33,665 bases of DNA from Acidobacteriota bacterium. GTDB taxonomy: Bacteria > Acidobacteriota > Terriglobia > Terriglobales > Acidobacteriaceae. The stretch is from assembly GCA_021791935.1 (NCBI GenBank), contig JAJYVR010000005.1, forward strand, positions 1 through 33,665, written 5' to 3'. The stretch's first letter is position 1. Every line of letters starts with the position of its first letter. A program made the position numbers and the translations under genes. Below are positions 24,640 to 33,237 of this stretch, piece after piece. The notes under the pieces are model-generated. The model was not told where the DNA came from, did no database searches, and was given only the letters and a program-made list of their open reading frames with translations.

Positions 24640-24697
24640 ACTTCCAAGAGTGTATTGCGATTTTGTTGATCAGGCCAGGATCTAGGAGAGTGCAAAT

Positions 24698-25813
24698 ATG
24701 ATTATCGGCGTTCCCAAAGAAGTAAAAGACCACGAAAGCCGCGTCGGCGTCACCCCTGCCGGCGTCAAGGCCCTCGTCGAAGCGGGCCACACGGTCCTGG
24801 TCGAAACCAATGCGGGGGCCCTCTCCTCGCTCCCCGATGATGAATATCAATCGGCAGGCGCGGAAATCGCCGGCTCGGCCTACGATGTCTGGCGTCTCTC
24901 CGACATGATCGTCAAGGTCAAGGAGCCGGTCGAGAAAGAGTACGGTCATTTCCGCGAGGGACTGGTCCTGTTCACCTATCTGCACCTCGCGCCTCTTCCC
25001 GCGCTGACCGCCAAGCTGCTGGAGAAAAAAGTCATCGGCATCGCCTATGAAACGATTCGCGACAAAGCCGGCACGCTGCCGCTACTGACGCCGATGTCGG
25101 AAGTGGCGGGACGAATGTCGGTGCAGGTCGGCGCTGCCCACCTGGAAAAAGAAAAAGGCGGTCGCGGCGTTCTTCTCGGCGGTATTCCCGGCGTGCCGCC
25201 TGGAAATGTCTGCATCATCGGCGGCGGCATCGTCGGCACCAACGCCGCCAAAGTTGCGCTCGGCATGGGCGCGAAGGTCACCATCATCGACATGAACCTG
25301 AACCGTCTGCGCGAACTGGACGACATCTTCAATGGCCGCGTCTACACCCTCGCCTCCAACTCCTACAACGTCGGCCGTGCCGTGCGCGAAGCGGACCTGC
25401 TTATCGGCGGCGTATTGATCCCCGGCGCCGCCGCTCCTAAAATCGTCACTCGCGCGATGGTCTCCGCCATGAAAAAAGGCGCGGTGATTGTGGATGTTGC
25501 CATCGATCAAGGCGGCTGCATTGAGACCGCCCGTCCCACCACCCACAGCGATCCCTCCTACGTGCTGGATGGCGTGGTGCATTATTGCGTGACCAACATG
25601 CCGGCAGCGGTGCCGCATACTTCGACCCTCGGCCTCACCAACGCGACCTTTCCGTATGTGCTGCGGCTGGCCACGCTCGGCCCGAAGGCGGCCATTCAAG
25701 CCGATGCCGGACTGCAGGATGGCGTCAACACCTACAACGGCAGTCTGACCTGCAAGCCCGTCGCGGAATCCCAGGGTATGCCCTGGAAATCCGTGACCGA
25801 ACTGGTGCATTGA
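24698..25813 (+). CDS. ald: Alanine dehydrogenase
   Basis: It catalyses the reversible NAD-linked deamination of L-alanine to pyruvate. At 371 aa it has exactly the usual length. Lys75 (VKVKEP) and His96 (LHLA) are the pyruvate-binding and catalytic residues, [20 protein letters not shown] is the typical N-terminus, and [26 protein letters not shown] is the Rossmann NAD site. GGAG lies near 24685. It follows the repeat R9 and has no obvious operon partner; it is a host gene by codon use. Confidence 0.96.
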   Translation: MIIGVPKEVKDHESRVGVTPAGVKALVEAGHTVLVETNAGALSSLPDDEYQSAGAEIAGSAYDVWRLSDMIVKVKEPVEKEYGHFREGLVLFTYLHLAPLPALTAKLLEKKVIGIAYETIRDKAGTLPLLTPMSEVAGRMSVQVGAAHLEKEKGGRGVLLGGIPGVPPGNVCIIGGGIVGTNAAKVALGMGAKVTIIDMNLNRLRELDDIFNGRVYTLASNSYNVGRAVREADLLIGGVLIPGAAAPKIVTRAMVSAMKKGAVIVDVAIDQGGCIETARPTTHSDPSYVLDGVVHYCVTNMPAAVPHTSTLGLTNATFPYVLRLATLGPKAAIQADAGLQDGVNTYNGSLTCKPVAESQGMPWKSVTELVH

Positions 25814-26043
25814 ACTGCGTTCATTCGTCGCCATTGTTCCATGGAGAAGAGGGCCTGCGCCGTCGATGTCTTCTCTGCGTGTGCGCGAACGCCTTGTGCC
25901 GCTCCGCCGCCCGAAAACAGGCTCTTCGACGACGCGCGGTTGCCGAAGCAGCAACGGGGCCCTAAAATGGATTAGCTGACACATGTCACGATAGGTGTTC
26001 TTAGTAACCGCCAGTCCGCGCCAAGCGGCGGCGGGGAGGTTCA

Positions 26044-28596
26044 ATGCGGCGGTTCGTATTTTCTGTAGTTCTCCTGGTTCTATCCCTGCCCGTCGGGCTG
26101 TCAACCACCGGCTGCGTCAACAACTATGGGCAGAACTACTGCACCGGTTTCCAGAGCGGCCCGCAGCTCTCGGCCCCTGCCCAGATTACCCTTCAGCCCG
26201 CAGTCTACGGGCTCTCGCTCAGCTATGGAGAAGTGGCGTCCCTGGCGACGCCTACGGCGATCAATTGCAAGGGCTCGTCGGTCACTGTCAGGAACTATAC
26301 GTATGGCACCACCAATCTTGCGGTAGCGGACGTCTCGCCTTCCGGTCAAGTATGCGGCGGCGAATGGAACCGGAACTCCGGCAATGGCATTCCCAACTTT
26401 ACGACCTGCATCCCGCCCCAGCCGGGGACTTCGACCTTCCAGTCGAATGGCGGTCTTGCCTACCTGACCGCCAGCGGCGGCGGGGCCACCAGCAATCCCG
26501 TACCCGTCTTTGTCCATCCTCCGATCACCAGCGTCCTGCTCGGCGGCAAGAGCGCGGTGCATACATGTCCCAACAATCCCAGCACCGGATCGCCGACGAA
26601 TGCTCCTGTCTATGCCCTGAATAGCTGCCTTTCGCAGAACCAGACTGCCCAACTGGCCGCCACCGTTTGTACAGGCGGCGGCGCTTGCGCCTCCGGGTCG
26701 CCGCAAGACATTACCTGCAATGCGGGCCATCTCGTCTTTAGTCCGCAGAATTCGGATGTCGTCTCCATCGACCAGAACGGCGTCGCGACAGCGCATCTGC
26801 CGGGTGCCTCGGTTATCAACGCCACCGTCGCCCAGGCCACCAGTACTGCCGGATATTTCTTTACCTGCCCGGCAAAAAGCATTCAGTTGTCCGTGGGCAC
26901 GACCACCCAGAAAAATGTCACCGTCAATATCAACAACATCCAACCCCTGACGACGACCATCCTCGACACTCTGGGCAACCCCATCAGCGGATTGCAACTG
27001 CAGTACACGTCCAACGATCCCATCAACATTCCAGTCAGCAACACCGGCTCTGTAAAGCCGTCCTATCCCAGCGACGCCGCCATCGTCGTCCAGTGCCTGC
27101 CATCGGTCTGCAATCCGGCGCCGCAGAACGAAATCGGCAACCTCGGCACGGGCCTGCCCATTAGCAGCAACCCAATCCAGGTGAATACGCCCGGCCCCAG
27201 CCTGGACATAATGTATATGTCCAGCCCGCAGTCGTTAAATCTGGTTCCGATTGACTTCCAAAGCGGCAATGTCGGCACTCCGATACGCCTGCCCTACCAG
27301 CCCAATTCCATGGTGATGGACGAAAACGGCAACAATCTGTTTATGGGCACCAATGCCGAACTGTTGATTGTGTCGATTTCCCCCGTTTCAGGCACCACAT
27401 TGACGACACAAACCCCAAGCGTTCCCGGAACTGTGCTTGCCGTTGCACCCAATGACAGCATCGTTGTCATTCACGATCCATGCCGACAGCTTTTTTACCT
27501 CTACACGCCGGCTGCGGGCAAAGTAGGGGCCACGTCGCTTTCCTTTGGCGTGGTCGGTCAAGCCCCCGTCGCTTGCGACGTGAACAGTGAGCCGATCGAT
27601 CCCTCGGTCGAGGTCCATCCGCCGTACGCCGCGCAGTTCACTCAGGACAGCCAGACGGTCTACATCGTCGGCGAAAATACCCTCTACACCTACAACACCT
27701 TCACCGGCTGGCACGTTTGCACGGAAAATGGGCAAAGCGGAAACTGCCCCGTCAACTCCACCAGCGTCGCCGTTACCATTCCGGGCGTCGGCGCCTATGC
27801 GAGCGGCTCTCCCACAACTGCCTTCGGGTACTGCGCTCTCGGAACAAACAATGCGGCGCAGACTCCCGGCCCTCCACCCGCAGGTCTGGCCGATCCAACC
27901 GCGGCCGTCAATCCCACCGAATACTATCCCAACGCCGCCACTGTGGGCGTGCAAACCGACCAACTGGCTGCCACCACGGATGGATATCACATCATTGGCG
28001 CAACGGCTGCCAGCGGCGGGCAGCTCACGGACATTGCCGTCCAGATTCCCGCTGGCGCCTGCCCATTGAAGACAGCGTTGAATTTCCCCAGCAGCCCGCA
28101 AACAACCAGCCTGAACACGCCCGACGTAAGCTCCATCAACCAGGTGCTGGTTTCGCCCAACTCGCAGTTGGCGTTTGTGACGTTCGAGCCGGCAACCTCC
28201 ACGGGAAGCAACAACACCTTGCCCGCCTACAAGGTCCCCTGTACAACGTTCCAGTCGTCGCAAGGGAACTGTGCCGCCGGGCAACCGACTACTGGCAGCG
28301 TTGTCCCTGTCGCCCTCACCGGTCAGGCGGGAGCGCCGGTCGCCGGCACCTTCAGCCCCGATACCACCACGTTCTATGCATCCACAAGTAACGACAACCT
28401 GGTGCACATCATCGACACCGCCACGTTGACCGATACAAAGACCATCAATCCAGCTTTGACCTGCGCCACCACCACAAACGCCCCGGCCAACCCCTACCTG
28501 GCGTGTACGCTGGGAAGCCCAGTACCGGCGCTTTTCCTTGCCGCGCGCCCGCGTCCGACACAGGGTGCGCCCACCACTGCCGCCAAAAACAACTAG
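26044..28596 (+). CDS. Large secreted lipoprotein with Ig-like and beta-propeller-like regions
   Basis: The ATG is four bases after GGGGAGG. A signal peptide ends in the lipobox LSTTGC, so Cys24 should be lipidated and the 850-residue protein surface- or periplasm-exposed. Residues about 45-330 have Ig-like features (VPVFVHPPITSVLLGGKS, NSDVVSIDQNGVATAHLPGASVINATV, which is BIG2-like), with many paired cysteines. Residues about 390-840 have repeated segments of the YVTN/propeller type (NSMVMDENGNNLFMGTNAELLIVSI, SPNSQLAFVTFEP, FSPDTTTFYASTSNDNLVHIIDTATL). Such proteins are frequent in Acidobacteriota; binding partner unknown. Confidence 0.8.
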   Translation: MRRFVFSVVLLVLSLPVGLSTTGCVNNYGQNYCTGFQSGPQLSAPAQITLQPAVYGLSLSYGEVASLATPTAINCKGSSVTVRNYTYGTTNLAVADVSPSGQVCGGEWNRNSGNGIPNFTTCIPPQPGTSTFQSNGGLAYLTASGGGATSNPVPVFVHPPITSVLLGGKSAVHTCPNNPSTGSPTNAPVYALNSCLSQNQTAQLAATVCTGGGACASGSPQDITCNAGHLVFSPQNSDVVSIDQNGVATAHLPGASVINATVAQATSTAGYFFTCPAKSIQLSVGTTTQKNVTVNINNIQPLTTTILDTLGNPISGLQLQYTSNDPINIPVSNTGSVKPSYPSDAAIVVQCLPSVCNPAPQNEIGNLGTGLPISSNPIQVNTPGPSLDIMYMSSPQSLNLVPIDFQSGNVGTPIRLPYQPNSMVMDENGNNLFMGTNAELLIVSISPVSGTTLTTQTPSVPGTVLAVAPNDSIVVIHDPCRQLFYLYTPAAGKVGATSLSFGVVGQAPVACDVNSEPIDPSVEVHPPYAAQFTQDSQTVYIVGENTLYTYNTFTGWHVCTENGQSGNCPVNSTSVAVTIPGVGAYASGSPTTAFGYCALGTNNAAQTPGPPPAGLADPTAAVNPTEYYPNAATVGVQTDQLAATTDGYHIIGATAASGGQLTDIAVQIPAGACPLKTALNFPSSPQTTSLNTPDVSSINQVLVSPNSQLAFVTFEPATSTGSNNTLPAYKVPCTTFQSSQGNCAAGQPTTGSVVPVALTGQAGAPVAGTFSPDTTTFYASTSNDNLVHIIDTATLTDTKTINPALTCATTTNAPANPYLACTLGSPVPALFLAARPRPTQGAPTTAAKNN

Positions 28597-28641
28597 CTGC
28601 GCCACAACCGTTTGGGGGACGCAGACTCGGCTTCAGGTAGA

Positions 28642-28662
28642 CCCCGGACTTTTAGTCCGGGG
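28642..28662. repeat. Perfect 9-bp stem palindrome between convergent genes
   Basis: CCCCGGACT and AGTCCGGGG flank a TTT loop. It lies after the lipoprotein gene and before the end of nusB. No T-tract follows, so it is either a Rho-independent stem lacking a tail or a REP-like unit of a family different from R1-R9. Confidence 0.6.
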
Positions 28663-28760
28663 AACCGGTTCCTATCCGCGACACCCCTTTAGGAGCTGAG
28701 GCCGCAATGGCTGACCTGCGGTTTCCACGCTCAAACAACATCTGGGTTCAAAGGATGAAA

Positions 28761-29216
28761 TTACGCCTGGCGTTCTTTCGCCGAACGCGGCGCGAGCTGT
28801 TTCGCGGTGCGTGGCAATGCACGCGCCACTGCATCCAGTATCCCGTTCAGGAAGTGGACCGATTCCGGTGCCGCATACAGTCGCGCAATTTCCAGCGTTT
28901 CGTTGATGACGATCGGCAACGGCGTCGCCGGATACGCCAGCATTTCCGCGATTGCGGCCCGCAGCAGGTTGCGATCCACCGCCGCCATTCGCCCCAGCCG
29001 CCAATGCTCGCTGGCCGTCGCAATGCAGGTATCGATCTCTTCCTGTCGCGCAATTGCCACGCGAAAAATATCTTCGGCAAATCCCTGCGTTCCCGGGTCT
29101 ACCTTCTCTCGCGCCTGCCAAAACGTCCGCTGCACGTCCTCCGCGCTCTGTCGCCCCAGGTCCGCCTGGAACAGCATCTGCATCGCGATTTCACGAGATT
29201 TGCGGCGTTTTCCCAT
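28761..29216 (-). CDS. nusB: Transcription antitermination factor NusB
   Basis: NusB with NusE binds boxA RNA for antitermination in rRNA operons. The 151-residue all-helical protein shows KRRKSREIAMQMLFQADLG, VDRNLLRAAIAEMLAYPATPLPIVINETLEIARLYAAPESVHFLNGILDAVAR, a clear family pattern. It begins 2 bases after the stop of the lumazine synthase gene, the widespread ribH-nusB arrangement, and should be translationally coupled to it. Confidence 0.95.
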   Translation of the reverse strand: MGKRRKSREIAMQMLFQADLGRQSAEDVQRTFWQAREKVDPGTQGFAEDIFRVAIARQEEIDTCIATASEHWRLGRMAAVDRNLLRAAIAEMLAYPATPLPIVINETLEIARLYAAPESVHFLNGILDAVARALPRTAKQLAPRSAKERQA

Positions 29217-29218
29217 GC

Positions 29219-30109
29219 TTACAGTCCCGCCGTCGTATCTGTAACTGTAGCGGCTACAATCTTCCTTTTCACCGCCGCCATCTCGATCGCCGCCAGCGCC
29301 GCTTCAAATCCCTTGTTCCCCATCTTCAGTCCGGCGCGGTCCAGCGCCTGCTCCAGCGTCTCGCAGGTCAGCACCCCAAACGCATGCGGCACGCCCGTGT
29401 CCTGCTGCGACTGTCCGATGCCGCGCGAGACTTCCGTATAGATCGCTTCATAATGCGCCGTCTCGCCGCGCAGCAAAACTCCCAGCGTCACAATCGCATC
29501 CACACTCTTGCTCTCCGCCAGCAGGCGCGCCGCCGAGGGAATCTCCCATGACCCAGGAACGCGCACGACAGTGATCGCATCCCTTTTCGCTCCGCTGCGC
29601 AGCAACGCGTCCAGCGCGCCCTGCAGCAGTCGGTCGGTGATGACGGCATTCCACCGCGAAACCACAATGCCGAATCGCATCCCAGCGGCGCTCAGGTCGC
29701 CTTCCACCGCCACCGGTTTTCCGTGGGCAACATTCTCCGACTCCCAGAAACCGAACACCATGCCCGGCACCGGCTCCGCGGTAAACAGGCGCGAATTCCA
29801 ATGGGTCTGCGCGATCGCCGAAACCTTTTGCCAGCCCTCCGCAGTTGCGGAATTCTTCTTCGTCCAGTTTTCCGCCACCGTATGCACCGTCTCCAACCCC
29901 GTCACTTCAATCAGGATTTCCGGCGCGGTCGACATTTTTCCAGTCGCAAATTCCAGGTTGCCCAGCGGCGCAAGAAAAGGTGCGGTGCGAAATTGTTCGC
30001 CCGCCGATCCTTTGCCAGGCTCAAATCCAAGCGCCGAAAAAAAACTCTCCAGCGTCTTCATTTCCTCAGCCGTGCGCGTCGCGCGCACCCATGTGATTCC
30101 TTTGATCAT
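29219..30109 (-). CDS. ribH: VOC-domain / lumazine synthase fusion
   Basis: The C-terminal part (about 135-280) is 6,7-dimethyl-8-ribityllumazine synthase, the penultimate riboflavin enzyme: GIVVSRWNAVITDRLLQGA, VPGSWEIPSAA, RGETAHYEAIYTEVSRGI (His219), PHAFGVLTCETLEQALDRAG (Arg258) and GNKGFEAALAAIEM. Residues 1-126 look like a glyoxalase/VOC module (ITWVRATRTAEEMKTLESFFSALGF, EILIEVTGLETVHTVAENW, GMVFGFWESE), though the usual first metal-ligand His is replaced by Trp7, so it may be non-catalytic. The fusion is in frame with no stop. ATG 30109 is chosen over GTG 30142 because it starts the VOC fold. Typical RibH is about 155 aa, this is 296. An internal start at Met144 could also yield plain RibH. 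Confidence 0.87.
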   Translation of the reverse strand: MIKGITWVRATRTAEEMKTLESFFSALGFEPGKGSAGEQFRTAPFLAPLGNLEFATGKMSTAPEILIEVTGLETVHTVAENWTKKNSATAEGWQKVSAIAQTHWNSRLFTAEPVPGMVFGFWESENVAHGKPVAVEGDLSAAGMRFGIVVSRWNAVITDRLLQGALDALLRSGAKRDAITVVRVPGSWEIPSAARLLAESKSVDAIVTLGVLLRGETAHYEAIYTEVSRGIGQSQQDTGVPHAFGVLTCETLEQALDRAGLKMGNKGFEAALAAIEMAAVKRKIVAATVTDTTAGL

Positions 30110-30200
30110 GCTTCGATGGTACAACGCCGCTCTCTCATCCACTGCCGCCGGCTGTAGATTGAAAACGGGTGCAGCCCCTGAGGCCTGAAAAAATCGATGT

Positions 30201-31538
30201 CTAGGGATGAAAGCTGATCAGATCGATCCCGCTTTTTCCATTGCGCGTAACAAAAGACAACGTATACAAGGTCCCGTCCGAACCAAGCACGAGGCTTTGT
30301 GGGGGACTGACGGGGTCGCCATTGTTCAACAAAATCCTGCCATGGTCCACATACTTGCTGCTTGCAATGTCATATGTAATCAGGTCGGTCCCGTCTTTTT
30401 GGTCTGGCGTTGTCTTTAAGCCCTTCGAATCGCCTGAAAGTGGAACTCCGGTCAGGTAGTACAGCGTGTGTCCGTCCGCTCCCAGGGCAAGGCCCAGGTA
30501 TCCATATTCCACACCGTCGAACATTCCGGTTCTCTTGGACGGTTCGGACGTGAGCCGCTCCAGTACCTCAACAGAGCGCGTGGTGGGATCGAATCGGAAT
30601 AAATAGCCGGACCGTCCATTGATACCGTAGATTGCGCGTTCGGACGGTACCCAGATCGCGGCTCGCCAGTTGTAGGCCATGCCATGCATCGCCGGGTTAT
30701 ACGAACCGAAATAATCTTTCTTGAGATTCACGCCCGCGACCGTATCTACTTTGTCTTTGTCGTAGTCGTAACGATGGAGGGTTCCATCTCCCGTCGTGAA
30801 GTATGCTGAGCCGTCCAGTGGATCGATGACGATCCTGCGGCAAATGGCTCTGTAGGTGCTCCCCAAAGTACCAAGCTCTCCGCCATCAAAGGCTGTTCCA
30901 AGATCTTTCAATGTCTTGGTTTTCAAGTCATAGCGCAAAAAGTCGCCCGCCGGCCACGTGATGCCATACAAACGACCCCGCCGCACGTCCATGTTCATGG
31001 CGATAATTCCTTGGCCGCCCGGCGCAATCGCAAGATCCGTAAACTTTCCAGTCTTCATGTCATAAGCGACAAAATGTCCTCCCGGATAAGGCCGATAGCC
31101 ATGGGGAGCTTTTGCTGTTCGCTCAACACCGCCTGCATTGTTGTAGTAGCCTAGATGCGTCGAAAAATATAGCTTGCCATCGTTCTCGACGAAGTTCACG
31201 TGACTTTTTCCCTGGGCAACCGCCTTGATGTTGCCTTGGCCGACTGCATCGTTCAAATTGGCGATGTGCGCGATTGCCTTGGTCTTCGGATTGAAGGAAT
31301 ACATCTGTCCAGGAAGGTTGTACTGCGCGGAAGAAAGCACGTAATAAATGGTCCCGTCGCTCGACACGCCCATACCGTTGTAAGCTTCCCCGGGTTTTGC
31401 GGCTTCCGGAAAATGGGAATCGTATGCAGTTGCCCGCAACACATGTCGGTCGATGCCCTGGCCATAAAAGGTTGGCGTTACTGCAATCGGAACGAGTAGG
31501 GCCATCGCAATTTGGCGGACAGCAGCAGGGGTTTTCAA
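30201..31538 (-). CDS. Secreted beta-propeller protein
   Basis: A TTG start at 31538 is preceded by GAGGAG at a spacing of seven, and gives a signal peptide (KTPAAVRQIAMALLVPIAVTPTFYGQG). The 445 residues contain repeated blade-like units: GVSSDGTIYYVLSSA, GQMYSFNPKTKAI, GGHFVAYDMKTGKFTDL, GDFLRYDLKTKTLKDL, GYLFRFDPTTRSVEVLERL, TDLITYDIASSKYVDHG and GSDGTLYTLSF. This is a seven-bladed-propeller pattern of the SMP-30/NHL/quinoprotein-like sort, without recognisable catalytic residues. Codon use is a little AT-richer than in neighbouring metabolic genes. Confidence 0.78.
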   Translation of the reverse strand: MKTPAAVRQIAMALLVPIAVTPTFYGQGIDRHVLRATAYDSHFPEAAKPGEAYNGMGVSSDGTIYYVLSSAQYNLPGQMYSFNPKTKAIAHIANLNDAVGQGNIKAVAQGKSHVNFVENDGKLYFSTHLGYYNNAGGVERTAKAPHGYRPYPGGHFVAYDMKTGKFTDLAIAPGGQGIIAMNMDVRRGRLYGITWPAGDFLRYDLKTKTLKDLGTAFDGGELGTLGSTYRAICRRIVIDPLDGSAYFTTGDGTLHRYDYDKDKVDTVAGVNLKKDYFGSYNPAMHGMAYNWRAAIWVPSERAIYGINGRSGYLFRFDPTTRSVEVLERLTSEPSKRTGMFDGVEYGYLGLALGADGHTLYYLTGVPLSGDSKGLKTTPDQKDGTDLITYDIASSKYVDHGRILLNNGDPVSPPQSLVLGSDGTLYTLSFVTRNGKSGIDLISFHP

Positions 31539-31781
31539 TGTTTATCTCCTCGAACCTGGAAAGGGGATGGAGTGCCGGCCACAATGCACTCGGCGAGCAA
31601 TTCCACATGGACAACTTTCAGTGACAACAATGCACCCCGCAGCTCCCGAAATCTCAAACCCGAGTCGGGGATGGCGAGCGATGAATTTCCAATTTCGTTT
31701 GTTTTCCGCCCAAGTATATAAATACACCAGTCTTCCAACAATTGCTCGGTGAAGGCCCCGATCGAAAAGGTCCGCGACACT
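31539..31781. promoter_or_regulatory. Divergent intergenic region
   Basis: The 243 bases between the minus-strand propeller gene and the plus-strand enoyl-CoA hydratase gene must hold the start signals for both. It is AT-richer towards the hydratase (31680-31745). I cannot place promoter boxes confidently. Confidence 0.4.
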
Positions 31782-32576
31782 ATGACGCCAGAAAAAACAT
31801 TGGAAAATATCCAGCTTGAAATTCGCGACGGCATCGCTTTTCTTACCCTCAACCGCCCCAAGGTTTTAAACGCGCTCAACGCCGCCACCCTGCGCGAACT
31901 GCAATCCGTCATCGACATCATCCAGGCCGACGCTTCCATCCGCGTCGCCATCCTCACCGGTTCAGGAGAAAAGGCATTCGCCGCCGGAGCCGATATTCAG
32001 GAACTGGCGCAAGTCAACAGTACCGAAGGCCGCGAGCTCGCGTTGCGAGGGCAAGCCGTTTTTCGCGCCATTGAAACCTGCGGCAAGCCCGTCATTGCCT
32101 GCATCAACGGATTTGCCCTCGGCGGCGGCTGCGAACTTGCCCTGGCCTGCACTCTTCGCATCGCCAGCGAGCACGCGAAGATGGGCCAGCCGGAGGTGAA
32201 GCTCGGCCTCATTCCCGGCTATGGCGGGACCCAGCGGCTCGCGCGCCTGGTCGGCAAAGGTGTCGCCCTGCAAATGATTCTCACCGGAGAGATGTTTTCC
32301 GCCGCCGATTGCTTGCGTGTCGGCCTGGTCAATGAAGTTGTCGCCCCCGACCAATTGCTGCCCCGCGCGGAAGCCATCGCCCGCACCATCGCAGGCATGG
32401 CGCCGCTCGCCATTCGCTACTCGCTGGAAGCTGTCGATCGCGGCTACGATCTGCCGCTGCAGGAAGCTCTCTTCCTTGAAGCGGCTCTGTTCGGCATCAG
32501 TTGCGGCACCGCCGACAAAGGGGAAGGCACCGCCGCCTTTCTCGCCAAGCGTGCCCCAGTCTGGCAAGGCCGCTGA
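31782..32576 (+). CDS. Enoyl-CoA hydratase (crotonase family)
   Basis: It hydrates trans-2-enoyl-CoA in beta-oxidation or related pathways. The 264-residue protein has the oxyanion-hole segments AFAAGADIQEL and ALGGGCELALA, both catalytic glutamates (Glu118 in GGGCELAL, Glu138 in GQPEVKLGLIPGYGGTQRL), and the usual length. ATG 31782 with AAAGG upstream is preferred; a GTG at 31749 would add 11 residues lacking family similarity. Both glutamates argue for true hydratase activity rather than an isomerase-only member. Confidence 0.93.
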   Translation: MTPEKTLENIQLEIRDGIAFLTLNRPKVLNALNAATLRELQSVIDIIQADASIRVAILTGSGEKAFAAGADIQELAQVNSTEGRELALRGQAVFRAIETCGKPVIACINGFALGGGCELALACTLRIASEHAKMGQPEVKLGLIPGYGGTQRLARLVGKGVALQMILTGEMFSAADCLRVGLVNEVVAPDQLLPRAEAIARTIAGMAPLAIRYSLEAVDRGYDLPLQEALFLEAALFGISCGTADKGEGTAAFLAKRAPVWQGR

Positions 32577-32615
32577 CGCCTTCAACATTCATGCACCGCT
32601 GATATCCTGAAGACA

Positions 32616-33179
32616 ATGCTTCGCTCCTCGTTTCGGTCCGTCCGCCTTCGATCCGCTGCGCTGCTCGCGCTCGCGATCTCCGCGTCCCTCGCCGTCAGTG
32701 GATGCCGAAACCAAGGCAACACCTTCGATATGTCTCGCCACGCCGCGCAATGGGCCGCAGCCGAAACCGCAGCCCGTCAGGAATTGGCGCAGGTCCCGCC
32801 GCCTTTGAAAAGCGTCTACCTCAACATCGATCAGGAACCGCAGTGGCAGAATCCCTATCTCAGCATTGAGCAGAACATGATTCAGTTGCGTATCTATTTG
32901 CCGGATGAAAATGCAAGTCCCGTCGATCGCGGCGGACTCACCCGCATGAGGTCCGCTCGCAAGCAGGTGGTGAATATTCGCCTGGCGGAATTGCCGCAGG
33001 CCCTTTCCTCGCTGCCCGACGGCGCATGGCCCTACGGCCGTGTGGTTGCCATCGGCAGGGAAAAGGAGACGCCGCAAAATCGCGCCTGGTTTCCGAATCA
33101 CCTTGAAATCACCGTCCGCGCTCTTGAAGACATGGGCGTCGTCGTGGACGACTGGAACCGTCCCGCCGCGATGCCGTAA
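32616..33179 (+). CDS. Small lipoprotein of unknown function
   Basis: The 187 residues begin with an Arg-rich signal peptide ending in the lipobox AVSGC, so Cys30 is the likely lipid site. The remainder (SVYLNIDQEPQWQNPYLSIEQNMIQLRIYLPDENAS, LPDGAWPYGRVVAIGREKE, NHLEITVRALEDMGVVVDDW) is a compact alpha/beta domain that I do not recognise. It lies between the hydratase and the FAD oxidase on the same strand and could share an operon with either. Function unknown. Confidence 0.8.
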   Translation: MLRSSFRSVRLRSAALLALAISASLAVSGCRNQGNTFDMSRHAAQWAAAETAARQELAQVPPPLKSVYLNIDQEPQWQNPYLSIEQNMIQLRIYLPDENASPVDRGGLTRMRSARKQVVNIRLAELPQALSSLPDGAWPYGRVVAIGREKETPQNRAWFPNHLEITVRALEDMGVVVDDWNRPAAMP

Positions 33180-33237
33180 GGCCGAAGCTACCGCGTCAGC
33201 CCTACCGAATCGACGTCCGACCGACAGAAGGAGTTGA

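Noticed and set aside
27388-28605. 405-codon minus-strand frame opposite the large lipoprotein
   Set aside because: The plus strand has a lipobox, ribosome-binding site and propeller repeats; the minus frame is a Gly/Arg/Val-rich shadow.
30110-30200. FMN riboswitch before the lumazine synthase gene
   Set aside because: The 90-base gap is too short and lacks the conserved FMN-aptamer segments on the minus strand.
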